Part shown: piece by piece, positions 19,927-30,378 of the stretch
Numbering within the stretch: position 1 is the stretch's first letter
Layout of the letters: every line of letters starts with the position of its first letter
Origin: Watersipora subatra
Lineage: Eukaryota; Bryozoa; Gymnolaemata; Cheilostomatida; Watersiporidae
Reading direction: 5' to 3'
Length of the DNA: 64,000 nucleotides
Assembly (NCBI RefSeq): GCF_963576615.1
Contig: NC_088711.1
Coordinates: 496,001 to 560,000, forward strand
The notes under the pieces: model-generated
What the model saw: only the letters and a program-made list of their open reading frames with translations
Told to the model about the DNA's origin: nothing
The model's database searches: none
Made by a program: the position numbers and the translations under genes

Positions 19927-20109
19927 CCTCCCCCTGATTTTCGAGATCAATTAAAACTAGCTATATAAAAATCTGGGGGTTTCCTAGCCCTAGCTGGTCT
20001 AGTGGCGTTATTAGCTGCAGTTGAATAATTGTGACTGTCTTTAGTTACAGGTGGAGTTTCAATGTTTATTAAACCCTCAGTTGACTCGTTAGTATTAGCT
20101 ATGTCTAAC

Positions 20110-20913
20110 TCAGTCTAAAGTAGCTGGCTGTTTATCAACTCTCCAACAAAATCTTATGTCTCCTATATGGCGAGTCATGTCATCCACTTTAGCTGCTGTG
20201 TTGGAGACCAAGAAAGTTACCTTGCCAGTTTTCCACACTGGCGCTGTGCACTTGGCGTTACCTGGTTTTACATATACCTGGTCACCCACTTTGTAAGGGT
20301 TTAAACTAATGTCCCGTTTAGCCAATATTCTAGTAGTTTCTTGTTTCTGAGGATTGTAATTAAACAATCTCCTAAATGGCACAACACCATCGGCATTAGG
20401 AAAATTGTTGTACCAATATAGCATGTCATTGACAGTGCCACCGGAGCGGGCAAGCATGCGCTTAATAGTACGACGATTGCGTTCTATCACTCCATTGCCA
20501 GAAGCTCTACAAGCACAGCTGTAGATATGATTTACACCCCATTTATCCAGAAGAGGCTTGAACGATGTATGGTAAGGTCCATTATCCGACAATATTTCCA
20601 CTGGAGACCCGCGCTCACAAAATATGTGGTCTAGCTGTTCCATGACAGCGGGAGAAGTTTTGTTTCTTAACTTTCTCTAAATCGCAAACCTGCTCGGTCC
20701 ACAGTCAATGACAGTCAAGTACGGGATTCCCTGGTAGTGTGTTATGTCAGTTGCTAAACGATACCAATCACTTTCCACGTTTACTTGACCAGTTTCCCAA
20801 TGAGCTGGTGCAGGATCGACTCGTTTGCACACATGACAGTGCTTCCCTACTTCTTCAATGTCTTTCTTTTTTACAGTAGGCCCCACTTTTCTGTGGCTAG
20901 AAACCATGTACAA
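20110..20913 (-). pseudogene. Integrase of element B (DDE motif visible, frame broken)
   Basis: Minus strand. The zinc-finger part is split: HEAHHLG at the end of the preceding frame and HCHVCKRVDP in the piece 20913-20677. A catalytic Asp lies in LATDITHYQGIPYLTVID, the second in ILSDNGPYHTSFK and the Glu in GNGVIERNRRTIKRMLAR (piece 20643-20110). A C-terminal beta segment includes NPYKVGDQVYVKPGNA. A stop at about 20675 and a frameshift near 20875-20913 disrupt it. Confidence 0.85.
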
Positions 20914-21535
20914 TCAACGCCTAGGTGATGAGCTTCATGTAGATCATGCAGTTTCCCTTCTATACTGTCAGAAGTTGTCACATTGACAGCACATACTCGT
21001 TTCTCCAACCATTTGCGGGGAACTCTAGTCAGTTCATCAGCTTTATTGTCTTCAGGCTTTACGAGAGTTATATGTAAGACCAACTGATACTCACTGATTA
21101 GATCATTTGGTAGATTGAGACGTCGTTTCACCAGCATTTCACTGAGGCCGCTCACCTTTGGTCTTTTACAGTCCTGTAATACAGATTTCACTCATCCAAA
21201 TACTGTGGCAGAGTCTGTCAAAATTGTCACATTTTTGAGATTCTATTTCATAGCCATATTGATTGCTTTAATAACTCCTTCTAACTCTGCCATATTGATA
21301 TGGGCTCCATCATTGACACCTCTCAACCAACTTGCATCCTCTACTATCTGATTATCAATCTCGACAAATGCTCCTATTGCCAAGCTGCTAGCATCACACC
21401 ACACTTTACCACTATCAGATGCAGGTACTTTCCATTGGCCAGTTACAGGGTCATGGCGGTGTATGCTGCTATCAATCTCATCTAATTTTTTCTTGACATT
21501 ACTGGGTACCTCATCGTCCCACCCATAAGCGTTAA
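20871..21535 (-). pseudogene. RNase H region of element B
   Basis: Minus-strand frames give KVWCDASSLAIGAFVEID (first Asp), NMAELEGVIKAINMAM (Glu) and VTILTDSATVFG (next Asp), then ...PEDNKADELTRVPRKWL, the usual RNase H end in gypsy-type elements. Stops after INMAMK and before VKSVLQ, plus a frameshift from RT at about 21535, inactivate it. Confidence 0.75.
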
Positions 21536-22806
21536 TTTCTCTTTTGATAGCTACATGCTACTCGCAACCACCTTGCTACTGGATAGTGACCAATATACTT
21601 TCCACATATTGAGTAAAGTTCTTGTTTGGTCACAGTGGAATGCACTTCTGGCAGCTCAGAGTCTCTACTCCACTTGAGAGTACCGCTATTGGAAGCCTCT
21701 ACTCTCAAACCCAGTACTTGTGCGCTTGACAGACTTTCTGGTTCTTTTGAGAGTAAGCCGTACTTCTGCAGATGATCCTTCACTTTCAACGCTGACACAA
21801 CATCTTCATTTACCACAATATCATCTATGTAATGATCTGTGCTTTTGGCTATCTTCTCATCCATTAACAGAACCTTTGCTAAGATACAAGACATTATCTT
21901 AGGTGCCACATTCAAGCCAAACCCTAACCTTGTCATCACATACAACTGACCATTGAATCGAACAGCTTGAAACCGTTGTAGTGAACTGTCCATATGAAGT
22001 TGTAGGTATACCTTTTTCAGATCTAACATACACACATTGTCCCCTAATGTTCTCCACTGCCTCAGTTTTTCTTGACATATAGTTACGTCATTTTCAGGGT
22101 TGCTGTTCACATGTTTGTTTAACTCCCTGCTATAGTCCATCACTGGTCTCACCTTTCTACCTTTGTTTGACTGAAAGACTGCCATCAGTGGAATTATGCC
22201 ACTTACATTGCCATGAATTTTCACATCATGTGGCTCCAGCCAGCCATTAGAGATCCACTGCTCAATTTCACAGCTGTATTGTTCTTTATAATCTGTGTTT
22301 ATAGCATACTCAGCGCATTGATTTTTCAACTCTGGTTTGTGGATGTTCCATTTCCATACTACCGTCCACTTAGTTCCATCAAATACAGCTTTAAAGTCAG
22401 TATCTTCGATAGTCAAACAGTCTGTCTCAGGCTTTTTCAACTTGGAGTTATCTTCATATAACATAGCAACCACAGGTTGTGATGCACATCCAATTGTTAC
22501 CCTGTCTCTTGCACGTATTGTCACACCTTTAAGTTTGTAGATTCCGTCTACACCCAGAATCAACCCGCACCCACATACTAACTCAGGTACTACCAAGCAA
22601 CGTAACTGAATAGTGTCACAATGGTCTATAGCTACATTGATGTCAGCTTCTCCACAGCATTGCGTGCTGTTTCCATTTAACATCTTTACTGTCCTTTGTT
22701 GCCCTCTTATGCCAAGACCTAATTTACGAACAACACTTACTGAGATTATCGACTGCTCACATCCACTATCAATTAGAGTTTTTATGGACAGTCTATGAAG
22801 CCTCAC
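21532..22806 (-). CDS. Protease and reverse transcriptase ORF of element B
   Basis: A 424-codon open frame. Residues ~8-30 hold the aspartic protease site KTLIDSGCEQSIISVSVV. RT follows: VRPVMDYSRELNKHV, NVCMLDLKKVYLQLHMD, MTRLGFGLNVAPKIMSC and the catalytic HYIDDIVVNED. The ID-LKK-YLQLH and GFGLNVAP patterns fit Ty3/gypsy-like pol; a BEL/Pao assignment is less likely because the order is PR-RT-RH-IN with this RT. The frame is -1 relative to gag and overlaps it, so ribosomal frameshifting is the probable expression mode. Confidence 0.87.
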   Translation of the reverse strand: MRLHRLSIKTLIDSGCEQSIISVSVVRKLGLGIRGQQRTVKMLNGNSTQCCGEADINVAIDHCDTIQLRCLVVPELVCGCGLILGVDGIYKLKGVTIRARDRVTIGCASQPVVAMLYEDNSKLKKPETDCLTIEDTDFKAVFDGTKWTVVWKWNIHKPELKNQCAEYAINTDYKEQYSCEIEQWISNGWLEPHDVKIHGNVSGIIPLMAVFQSNKGRKVRPVMDYSRELNKHVNSNPENDVTICQEKLRQWRTLGDNVCMLDLKKVYLQLHMDSSLQRFQAVRFNGQLYVMTRLGFGLNVAPKIMSCILAKVLLMDEKIAKSTDHYIDDIVVNEDVVSALKVKDHLQKYGLLSKEPESLSSAQVLGLRVEASNSGTLKWSRDSELPEVHSTVTKQELYSICGKYIGHYPVARWLRVACSYQKRN

Positions 22807-22829
22807 AGATATAACTGGCAGCGTCGCTT

Positions 22830-23597
22830 TTAGTGTTGGTTGTTGGGAAGAGCATGCGACGCTGAGGCTCCCCCATTCTCATTTCTCTGCTGCTCCTTAG
22901 CTGTCCAGTTTCTGCTTATATGACCAATGTTATTGCGGTTGTAACCACAAGTTGTCTTATTAGAAAAACTTGTCGTTTTTCTTCCTGTAGGACAATGTCT
23001 TGAAATATGTCCAAAACCTGAGCAAGCATAACATTGAACACCCTTTGCTGGTTGATTACGTGTGTCATGTGTAGCAGCACCGCATACATAAGATGATGCA
23101 CCTGAATTTGAAGAAAGAATTGCTCGAGCTCTAGTTATAATTTCCCTTAACCCCATCTCTTCTATGGCAGCCGTAGCTTTAAGCTGGCATGCTACCTCTG
23201 ATGGCAGCCCTGACATAAAAGCGCATTTGAGAAGCGGTTCTAGATTAGTCTGTCCCATAGATTCTACAAGCCTTCTCAGATCTGATAGGTAAACGTCTAC
23301 TGTTTCGTTATCTTGCAAGGCTCGCTCACGTAGTTGACTGTAGGCACTCTATATATTTATGCTGAATGTCATCAGTAGTTCTTTCTTCAACTTAACATAG
23401 TCACCTTTCACATCCTCAGACAGCTGCTCATACAAAGCAAATGCTGAGCCATTTAAGAATAGCGGTACAAATGTTTTAAGATCCTCTACTTTTTGTAGTT
23501 TAGCCACCAGTTCTAGTTTGCTGATCCAAGTGCCGAACTCTCCACTGATATTATTGTCCTCATAAGATTTGATTAAATCAGATAGTTTTACTGCCAT
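22830..23597 (-). pseudogene. Gag of element B with CCHC zinc knuckle (one in-frame stop)
   Basis: Starts MAVKLSDLIKSYEDNNISGE 23 bases from the 5' LTR. A capsid-like helical region follows (LNGSAFALYEQLSEDVKGDY). A TAG stop near 23350 interrupts it, then the frame resumes (NETVDVYLSDLRRLVESMGQ, CAFMSGLPSEVACQLKA). The knuckle CYACSGFGHISRHC is canonical CCHC. A second knuckle-like unit (CGYNRNNIGHISRNW) has lost two Cys. Confidence 0.85.
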
Positions 23598-23620
23598 TGT
23601 TTCTTATAGCCGAAATAGCT

Positions 23621-23893
23621 TGTAATAAGTACTTTTATCCTTGTATAGTGCACCAGCTAACTTGACACCAAGACCGCTTGTATTCGAATGACACAATAAT
23701 AGGTATAACATAACCAAGGACGTAACGAATGGCGTAACCACTAGGTAAGAAACACAGACACAGCAATCCATGAGACAGCAATTACTTGTACACAGAAATG
23801 AGTAATAGTATTACATGCAGTAGCAAGAGTAAATGATGTAGGCTTATAAAATAATACATGCACGCATAGGTTACTACATATACCTAGACTACA
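23621..23893 (-). repeat. 5' LTR of element B
   Basis: 273 bp, partner of 19655-19926. The minus-strand sequence right after it reads AGCTATTTCGGCTATAAG; no TGG-type primer-binding site is seen in the 23-nt leader. Confidence 0.92.
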
Positions 23894-24057
23894 TTTGTCT
23901 TATAAACAATGAAAAGTAGTGAGAGTTTTGCTATTAGCCAGTTTAATAATGTTAGCGAACAGCTTCTCGCGACGTTATGCTATGACCCGCTTCACACGCA
24001 AAACAGTTAGGTTTTGCTCTGATATAATGACTTATATTGGCAGGCTAGCAGTTCGAC

Positions 24058-24131
24058 TTCCGTAGTTTAGTGGTCAAGGCGTAAGACTGGTGAATGGCTT
24101 GGTCCGAGATCGAATGCTCTTCGGTGCGGAA
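24058..24131 (+). mobile_element. tRNA-like head of a SINE (74 nt)
   Basis: TTCCGTA pairs with TGCGGAA at the other end (seven pairs including one wobble). TAGTTTAGTGGTCAAGGCG fits an A box and GAGATCGAATGCTC a degraded B box. The anticodon arm does not fold cleanly, so a SINE head or tRNA pseudogene is likelier than a working tRNA. Confidence 0.6.
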
Positions 24132-24204
24132 TATTTATTCCAAGATTTTAAGATCTATAGCTGGATTTCCGACGACGACAGGACAGACTGAGAAATATAT
24201 ATAT

Positions 24205-24325
24205 AAACTAGCAGAGCCACCCGGTGTTGCCCGTGTAATAGAAGAGTCTTTGGACAGAAAACTGATTTGTATTTAACATATAACAACATTTGCCATTATA
24301 ACTTTCAAAGTGCATACCATGAGAC
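24205..24325 (+). repeat. Dispersed repeat tail, copy 2 (possible SINE body/tail)
   Basis: AACTAGCAGAGCCACCCGGT, then GTTGCCCGTGTAATAGAAGA and ACAACATTTGCCATTATAAC match copy 1 at 19523. It lies 75 bp after the tRNA-like head and may be its tail. Confidence 0.7.
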
Positions 24326-25440
24326 AAGTGTGTCATGTAGTTGAAATACGTAAATTAAGAGAAAAATAAAAACAACTGTAAAAGTTTTAAAACTTTGTCA
24401 AACAACTGTACCTTTCAAGCTAGTAACCTGGCATATTGCCAATGGAAAACTCCACTAAGCTAGTTAATAAGGTTAGGCTTCCAATGACGGTAAGCCATGA
24501 CTTTGAGTCTGTATTGTTGTCCAGCTCAGTTGTTCTAATACGTAATACCCTAGGGCACTTATATTTCGCTAGTATTTAGTTTCATGAGTAGCATACAGAG
24601 TAAAATTTCACTGTAACTTAATTTCGCAGCTCTGATGAGTGCGAAAATATAGTGATGTGAAAATAAATGCAGTGGAACATATATAATTAGATTCCTCAAG
24701 TTCAGTTCTCCGCAGGCCTGTATTCACTGGTTGCAAGTTGGGGCGGCTAATGTTAGGCGACTAGTTATGAACACCTAGGGTGTGGGGGCGGTGTAAGCCC
24801 CCAACAAGTTTCTCTCATGTAGGGCCTCAGCCAGGCCTCTCGTGTGAAGTTTTAAAAAGTTTTATCGGAAAGTATCAACATTTTTCTATTTTTTGAGATT
24901 TGTTTTGTTTTAGGTGATGTGACTGACGAGATGTTTTTAAATTAATATAGGCAAAGCTTGACCGCAGTTAAAACGCTCAGAAAAAAATATCTTTTTCTTT
25001 TGAGCGTTTTAACAAAGATCAATTTTGCCGATTTTATTTTAAGTTCATACGGAGGTTTCCACGCTTTCGATGGGACATGGCCAAGCGGATGTTTGGTAAA
25101 ACTTGATATTTTGCAAACCTTTATAAAGGTCGTTAACAAGAATATTTTGCCACTGATGATGATAATAATAGCGTCTAAGAACTTCTAAAAGTTGATGTTT
25201 GTCTCTATGGCTTCGAATAAAGTGATATTCTACAGCGATAAAAACCATCTCCATAGCCGTTGGGCAAATAACTTTTCGAACAAATGATGTTGAGGTCGAG
25301 TTATCTGAAGCAATTTATCATTGCGTGGGAACAGACCAAACAAATCCATTTGAGTTAACCTTGTGTTTGAGATGAAATGTTACATTTTATCCGAGGGCAA
25401 GTTATCCGAGTTTGACTGTACTTAGCCGCGGAAAGTTCCT
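24326..25440 (+). other. No gene seen; hairpin and weak repeat signals
   Basis: A hairpin AGTTAAAACGCTCA with TGAGCGTTTTAAC lies at 24967-25012. A G/C-richer patch (GGTGTGGGGGCGGTGTAAGC, about 24778) resembles neither neighbour. No supported exon. Confidence 0.5.
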
Positions 25441-25465
25441 AAAAAGTTGGGAATATACATGTATA

Positions 25466-25470
25466 TATGG

Positions 25471-25556
<86 letters not shown>

Positions 25557-26075
25557 GAATATATATATATATGGGAATATATATATATATGGGAATATAT
25601 ATATATATGGGAATATATATATATATGGGAATATATATATATATGGGAATATATATATATGGGAATATATATATATATGGGAATATATATATATATATGG
25701 GAATATATATATATATGGGAATATATATATATGAGAATATATATATATGAGAATATATATATATAAGAATATATATATGAGAATATATATATGAGAATAT
25801 ATATATATATGAGAATATATATATATATATATGGGAATATATATACATATATATGGGAATATATATATATGGGAATATATATATATATATATGGGAATAT
25901 ATATACATATATATGGGAATATATATACATATATATGGGAATATATATACATATATATGGGAATATATATACATATATATGGGAATATATATACATATAT
26001 ATATGTATATATATATATATATAGGGATATCTATAGATACATAGATATATGTATCTATAGATATATGTATATATA
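25466..26075 (+). repeat. AT dinucleotide tract and GGGAATATATAT minisatellite
   Basis: An (AT)n run of about 85 bp (25468-25555) grades into ~20-bp units of GGGAATATATATATATAT, then into GAGAATATATAT and GGGAATATATATACATATAT variants. Predicted peptides (IYIYIY) on both strands are artefacts. Confidence 0.97.
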
Positions 26076-26078
26076 TAC

Positions 26079-26200
26079 TGCGCTATTGGGAACAGCTAAG
26101 ATCTTGAGGCGAGTGCTCAAACTTTTAGGTCTCCGGTAGGAGACTCGAGTTAGAACAGAAATTACCACCCATATGGGTTAACCAGGGTGAGGAAACAAAT
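26079..26200 (+). mobile_element. SINE-like repeat, plus orientation
   Basis: GTCTCCGGTAGGAGACTCGA, then AATTACCACCCATATGGGTT and AACCAGGGTGAGGAAACAAA. It is the reverse complement of 12735-12817. The GAGACTCGAGTT phrase could be a decayed RNA polymerase III B box. Confidence 0.55.
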
Positions 26201-28486
26201 TTATACATATATATATATGGATATATCTATATATAGGAACAACCTATAATTATATATTATACATATAATATATATAGATATACACAGATGTGTTATATAT
26301 ACAGAATCATATATATTATCTATATCATATACATATTATATATATAACATAATATATATTTATCCTAGTAGGATGCCCGGCGTTGCACGGATATTAAAAA
26401 TCAGCTGATAAGCAGTGATAGCATTACCACATGTGGTAATAATTTATATATATATAATAATATATTATATGTTAGAGACTAATATAATGTATAAATAAAT
26501 ATATATATAAATATATATTTATATTTATTTATACATTTATTTACAAATTATGTTGCTTCAAAGAAATTAAGTGTAAAAGAGAACTTTAAACTCTGTGTGT
26601 TGAGCCGGCTCTACAGTGCACCCTCAGGGCATCGATTATTCTAATATACGATTTTTTGCCTTTACGAAGTGGAACATGATGGTTTTTATCTCACCATTTG
26701 AATCTTTTTTTACCTGAAATTTTTTGTTTAGTGTTGCTAGTTCTGGTTTGAATACGAAATAGGCCTAATGTTTTTTTAGTAAGCATAGGTTGCAGCGTTT
26801 TGTTCTGTTGTTGTAGAGTTTGGGGTGCCCTTTTATTTTCCAAGTTATCTCAAAGTGTTTTTTGTCTTTCAAATTCCTTATTTATTTGCTAAATTCTGTA
26901 GATTTTGTTTACTTTTCCGGTTGTACGAAGCTCATGTATATATTTGACAAATTTATTTGGTAATTTAATGCATAATTTGATTTGGTTATGAACCAATTGT
27001 TAATTTTATTATCAAACATGTAGTTTCTTTAGAAACACAAACCAGAAACTGATTGCAGATACAAAACCTATTAAAATTTGTTGTTGGCTAATTCAGGTAA
27101 GATTTGTTCTTTGACTTGAGCTTAAAAAGGGTTATTTTGCTATTAAAACTCATTGGCATTATCTTGTAGAGGCTTTGGTCCTTTTTCAAATGGTTTATAG
27201 TGCAGCAATCAGTTTTAAAGCTGCTAGAAATGATAGTTATTTTTATTTATGTTGTGGTCTCTCCATTAGAGATTATATAAAACGGGCGGTTTCCTTCGAA
27301 ACTAGTGTTTTTGTTTCCGTTTTTTTGTGGCGAAACTTTGTAGAGCTATACGACTCTGGCAGTACATAGCTGTATAACTTCACAGAGTTTTGCGACTAAC
27401 GGAAGCGTATATCGGAGCTCACACGGCTCCAAAAGAACAAGCCACGCCCACTCTTTTTAGTTACCAGTATAAGTTATAATGGAGAAACCGCCACACGAAC
27501 CAACAGAAATTATCCCATTGGCCGTTGCTCTGAAATTGATTGTTGTATTATACACCATTTGAAAGAGGACAAAATTTTCTACACGAAGCTACAAATAATT
27601 TTTTTGTAAAAAAGTAAATGCAAAAAAGTGAGATGTTGAGACCGAGGTAAGAATACTCCATTAGAGATCAGTATTCAGAATGACGATAGGGTTTACATAT
27701 TTGGAAACCAGCGTTTTTGTTTCGGGTTTTGGTCGCGAGACAGTGAAGCTACACGGCTTTGTGAAGTGAGATGTCATTGGAAATTCCAATATTGTAAACA
27801 ACTCGGAGAGAATCGCTGAAAATGTGTCAATATAGCCTTGGCCCATTACAATGAAAACGGTTGTGGTTATTCTATCATTGCGAGTGTGTGCTGTGTAATA
27901 CCAGCAGCTGTAACGCTATCATCTGCTGCTACAATTTGATGCGCAACGTCATGTTACACTAGCAGCTTTTGGACAGTCCTTTTACTTTTATAACAAAATT
28001 GATACAGTTTCGTTGCTTTGTTTCGGAAGCCTTTATAAAATAGCTGTATTATTGAGCTGTTCGGTCTGCATTTCCAAAGTCTGCAGTTTAGCTTTGTTGG
28101 ACTACTAGATAGTTTTGAAAGACGTATCGGATCGTTGAAAGTCATTTTCGTTTCTGGGTATTTTGTAGTTTTTAAACGCACATTACAAACAAAACATACT
28201 ATTATTGTTGTTGCGATGTAACTTGTTTTATGGATCTAGAAACTATTAGGTTTGTAGTTTTTTTTAGAAAAAAGGAACCAAAACTAAGAGTAATGAAAAA
28301 ATTCGTTGAACTGAATTAACTTTATAGTGTTGACACAAATTAGCTTGGTTAATTAACTACCAAGAACAAATCAACATCTGAGAGTAAATATTACAATATC
28401 TGTCGCTAACAACTATACTGTAATTATTTTTCATCAGAAACGTTTTCTACGACTCTCGTAAGTTTGTTTACGTACTGTAACGGATT
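26201..28486 (+). other. AT-rich intergenic stretch, no gene seen
   Basis: It holds TATATA-rich simple sequence to about 26530, a short GCCCGGCGTTGCACGGATAT match to the dispersed tail family (26370), and two diverged copies of a GTTTTTGTTTC.G-TTTT.GTGGCGA phrase (27305 and 27710). No exon is supported. Confidence 0.5.
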
Positions 28487-28658
28487 TGTAGTATAATCTC
28501 AACGTAGATCTATACCTGTGTGTTAATAAGCTCAGAAGTCTCCTGAAGAACCTCTTGATCAACTCGCATCCAATATAAGAATGAACTCGAATCTTCCGTA
28601 GCTTTTCTGATATCCTTTGCAGGTCAAGGTCACCGAACGTCAAGGCCACTCTCCTACA
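28487..28658 (-). repeat. 3' LTR of element C
   Basis: 172 bp, TGT...ACA ends, partner 34230-34401. Confidence 0.93.
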
Positions 28659-28879
28659 TCTTCCCCTCAAGCCCCTATTTACCTGGGTGCCATCACACCC
28701 TTCTACAACACACAACAAAACAGCCAGCAATATCCATCTCTCTAACCTGACTCTAATGTGTTAATATGACAATGAAAATAATCCTGATGTATCAAGCGTC
28801 TCTCGATACAAAATGTTAATACACTAGTGAAAATGTTAGTGGCAATAATATAACACACAAAAAATAAAAAAGATTTTTT

Positions 28880-29659
28880 TTATTCAACAAATTTTCTTCT
28901 CAAATGCCCCGAATTAATTACTTGAACTTGTCTTATTTCACGAGCCCAATCTCGTACGATGGCTCTAGTTGGGTGGAGTCCATCTCTTAATAGCTGAACC
29001 CTAAACCGGTAAGTATAGTTTCTTCTGGTGTATATACGTCTGTGCATATATGACGTAGCCATGTTATTTGCCATATTATAATCCACAATATGCCTATTTT
29101 CTACTACTACCATACTCCGAATTTTTCTGGTTTCTCCTTCGCTATCGTATTCAGCATTATTATTGCTAATCCCACTCATAGATGATAAATAGTCATTATA
29201 TAGATAATACAAATCAAATTTCCTAAGGGGTTTTGATTGTCTCCCCGTCCTTGTAACACATATTGGTTTAGGTACTGAAAGCTGTGTAGGTGATTTCCTT
29301 CTCTGTCTAGCTATCAGACTCCTAGTGTCCATTTCTTGTCTGTCGTTTCTAACCTGGCTCTCTGCCTCAGGTATTGGTTCTTCCTTCTCTCTGGTTGTTA
29401 CTATTTGCAGTGATAGATTTTTTGTACCCTGGTTTTCAGACGCTCTCGGAGATGCTTGCATTCTTTCCAATGCTGCGCCTTTGTCACTTGGAGAAGCCTG
29501 CACTCCTCCCGATTCTGCACCTTTCTCACCTGAAGATGCCTGCACTTCTCTTGACTCTGTACTGATATTTCCCCTGCCCCGCTCTTGAGCTCTGTTCCTT
29601 CTGAACAACCTATCACTTTCACTTCTTGCTACTACTTCGCGGCCACTAGTAGCTACCAC
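28880..29659 (-). CDS. C-terminal Pol tail ORF of element C
   Basis: 259 open codons after the integrase. Charged, Ser/Gln-rich N-terminal part (EVQASSGEKGAES-type near-repeats), then VTRTGRQSKPLRKFDLYYL, a basic motif common at the ends of gypsy pol polyproteins, and an Arg-rich end. Open although the upstream domains are broken. No enzyme domain. Confidence 0.55.
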   Translation of the reverse strand: MVATSGREVVARSESDRLFRRNRAQERGRGNISTESREVQASSGEKGAESGGVQASPSDKGAALERMQASPRASENQGTKNLSLQIVTTREKEEPIPEAESQVRNDRQEMDTRSLIARQRRKSPTQLSVPKPICVTRTGRQSKPLRKFDLYYLYNDYLSSMSGISNNNAEYDSEGETRKIRSMVVVENRHIVDYNMANNMATSYMHRRIYTRRNYTYRFRVQLLRDGLHPTRAIVRDWAREIRQVQVINSGHLRRKFVE

Positions 29660-29671
29660 TGTGCCAGGAAT

Positions 29672-30369
29672 CTAGTGACCGTCCGAGTTATTTATAACTA
29701 CTGGTTGATTAACTGTCAATTCCCTTCTATTCTTTGTAGCATATCGTCGATTATACCATGTTCTTTGTTTTTCCTTAACCATCTCTTCTTTAGCTTTAAC
29801 TTTATTTAAGTCAATTCTTCCTTCTGGCATAACTCCCATCGAGTTCATGGGTCTTCCAAACAATAACTCTGCCGGAGAATACCCATTTGTCAACGGGGTA
29901 TACCTATACATGCATAATGCAGACTGTAGATTGACATTTTTATTCATGAGTCCTTTGACTGTCCTAACTGCTTTTTCAGCTTCACTATTGCTTTTAGGAA
30001 AGCGCGGGGCACTCGTTATGTGCTTTATATCCCATTTTCAAAAGAATTTTTTCATCTCTTCTGATACAAACTGAGGGCCATTATCACTAATCATAGTATT
30101 CGGAACTCCCAGTGTACAAACAATTCTTCTAATATTTTTATTACAGCCAAAGTATTGGATGAGCCCTGCAACTCATGCACCATAATGAAGCGGCTGAAAT
30201 AATCCACAATAATCAGATAAGTCCTTTGATCCTTTTTGAACATATCCATAGCCAGTCTCCACCAAGGTTTTTCTGGTATTGGTGTTACAACCAAAGGCTC
30301 CCTTGGTTTACTTCGAAACTGTTCACATTGCTCACACTGTTGTACCATGTTCCGTATATCTGCTGTCAT
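29672..30369 (-). pseudogene. Integrase of element C, broken frames
   Basis: The zinc-binding part is split by a stop between HQGHQGKTKCIHRAMEIV (end of the previous frame) and MVQQCEQCEQFRSKPRE. Core Asp in PWWRLAMDMFKKDQRTYLII; second Asp in the interrupted ISDNGPQFVSEEMKKFF stretch (about 30105-30050); Glu in a PKSNSEAEKAV stretch (about 29985). The C-terminal beta part (RTWYNRRYATKNRRELTVNQ) ends near 29672. A frameshift near 30095 and stops at about 30370, 30040 and 29672 inactivate it. Confidence 0.82.
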
Positions 30370-30378
30370 CTCAGGCCA

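Larger units (their letters stand above)
19655..23893 (-). mobile_element. Complete LTR retrotransposon B (TSD TTTGT), Ty3/gypsy-like, mutated
   Basis: LTRs of 272 and 273 bp (19655-19926 and 23621-23893) both start TGTAATAAG and end GACTACA (plus-strand reading). By eye they differ at about nine positions (~97% identical). TTTGT occurs immediately outside both ends (19650-19654, 23894-23898), a 5-bp target-site duplication. On the minus strand the order is gag, protease, RT, RNase H, integrase. A purine run AGGGGGAGG abuts the 3' LTR as polypurine tract. Several stops and frameshifts make it inactive as written. Confidence 0.93.

Noticed and set aside
24058..24131. A functional tRNA gene.
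   Set aside because: The anticodon stem is mismatched and the B box degraded; a SINE head or pseudogene fits better.
25402..26139. ORFs of up to 190 codons made of Ile, Tyr and Trp.
   Set aside because: Translation of (AT)n and GGGAATATAT repeats; no codon constraint.
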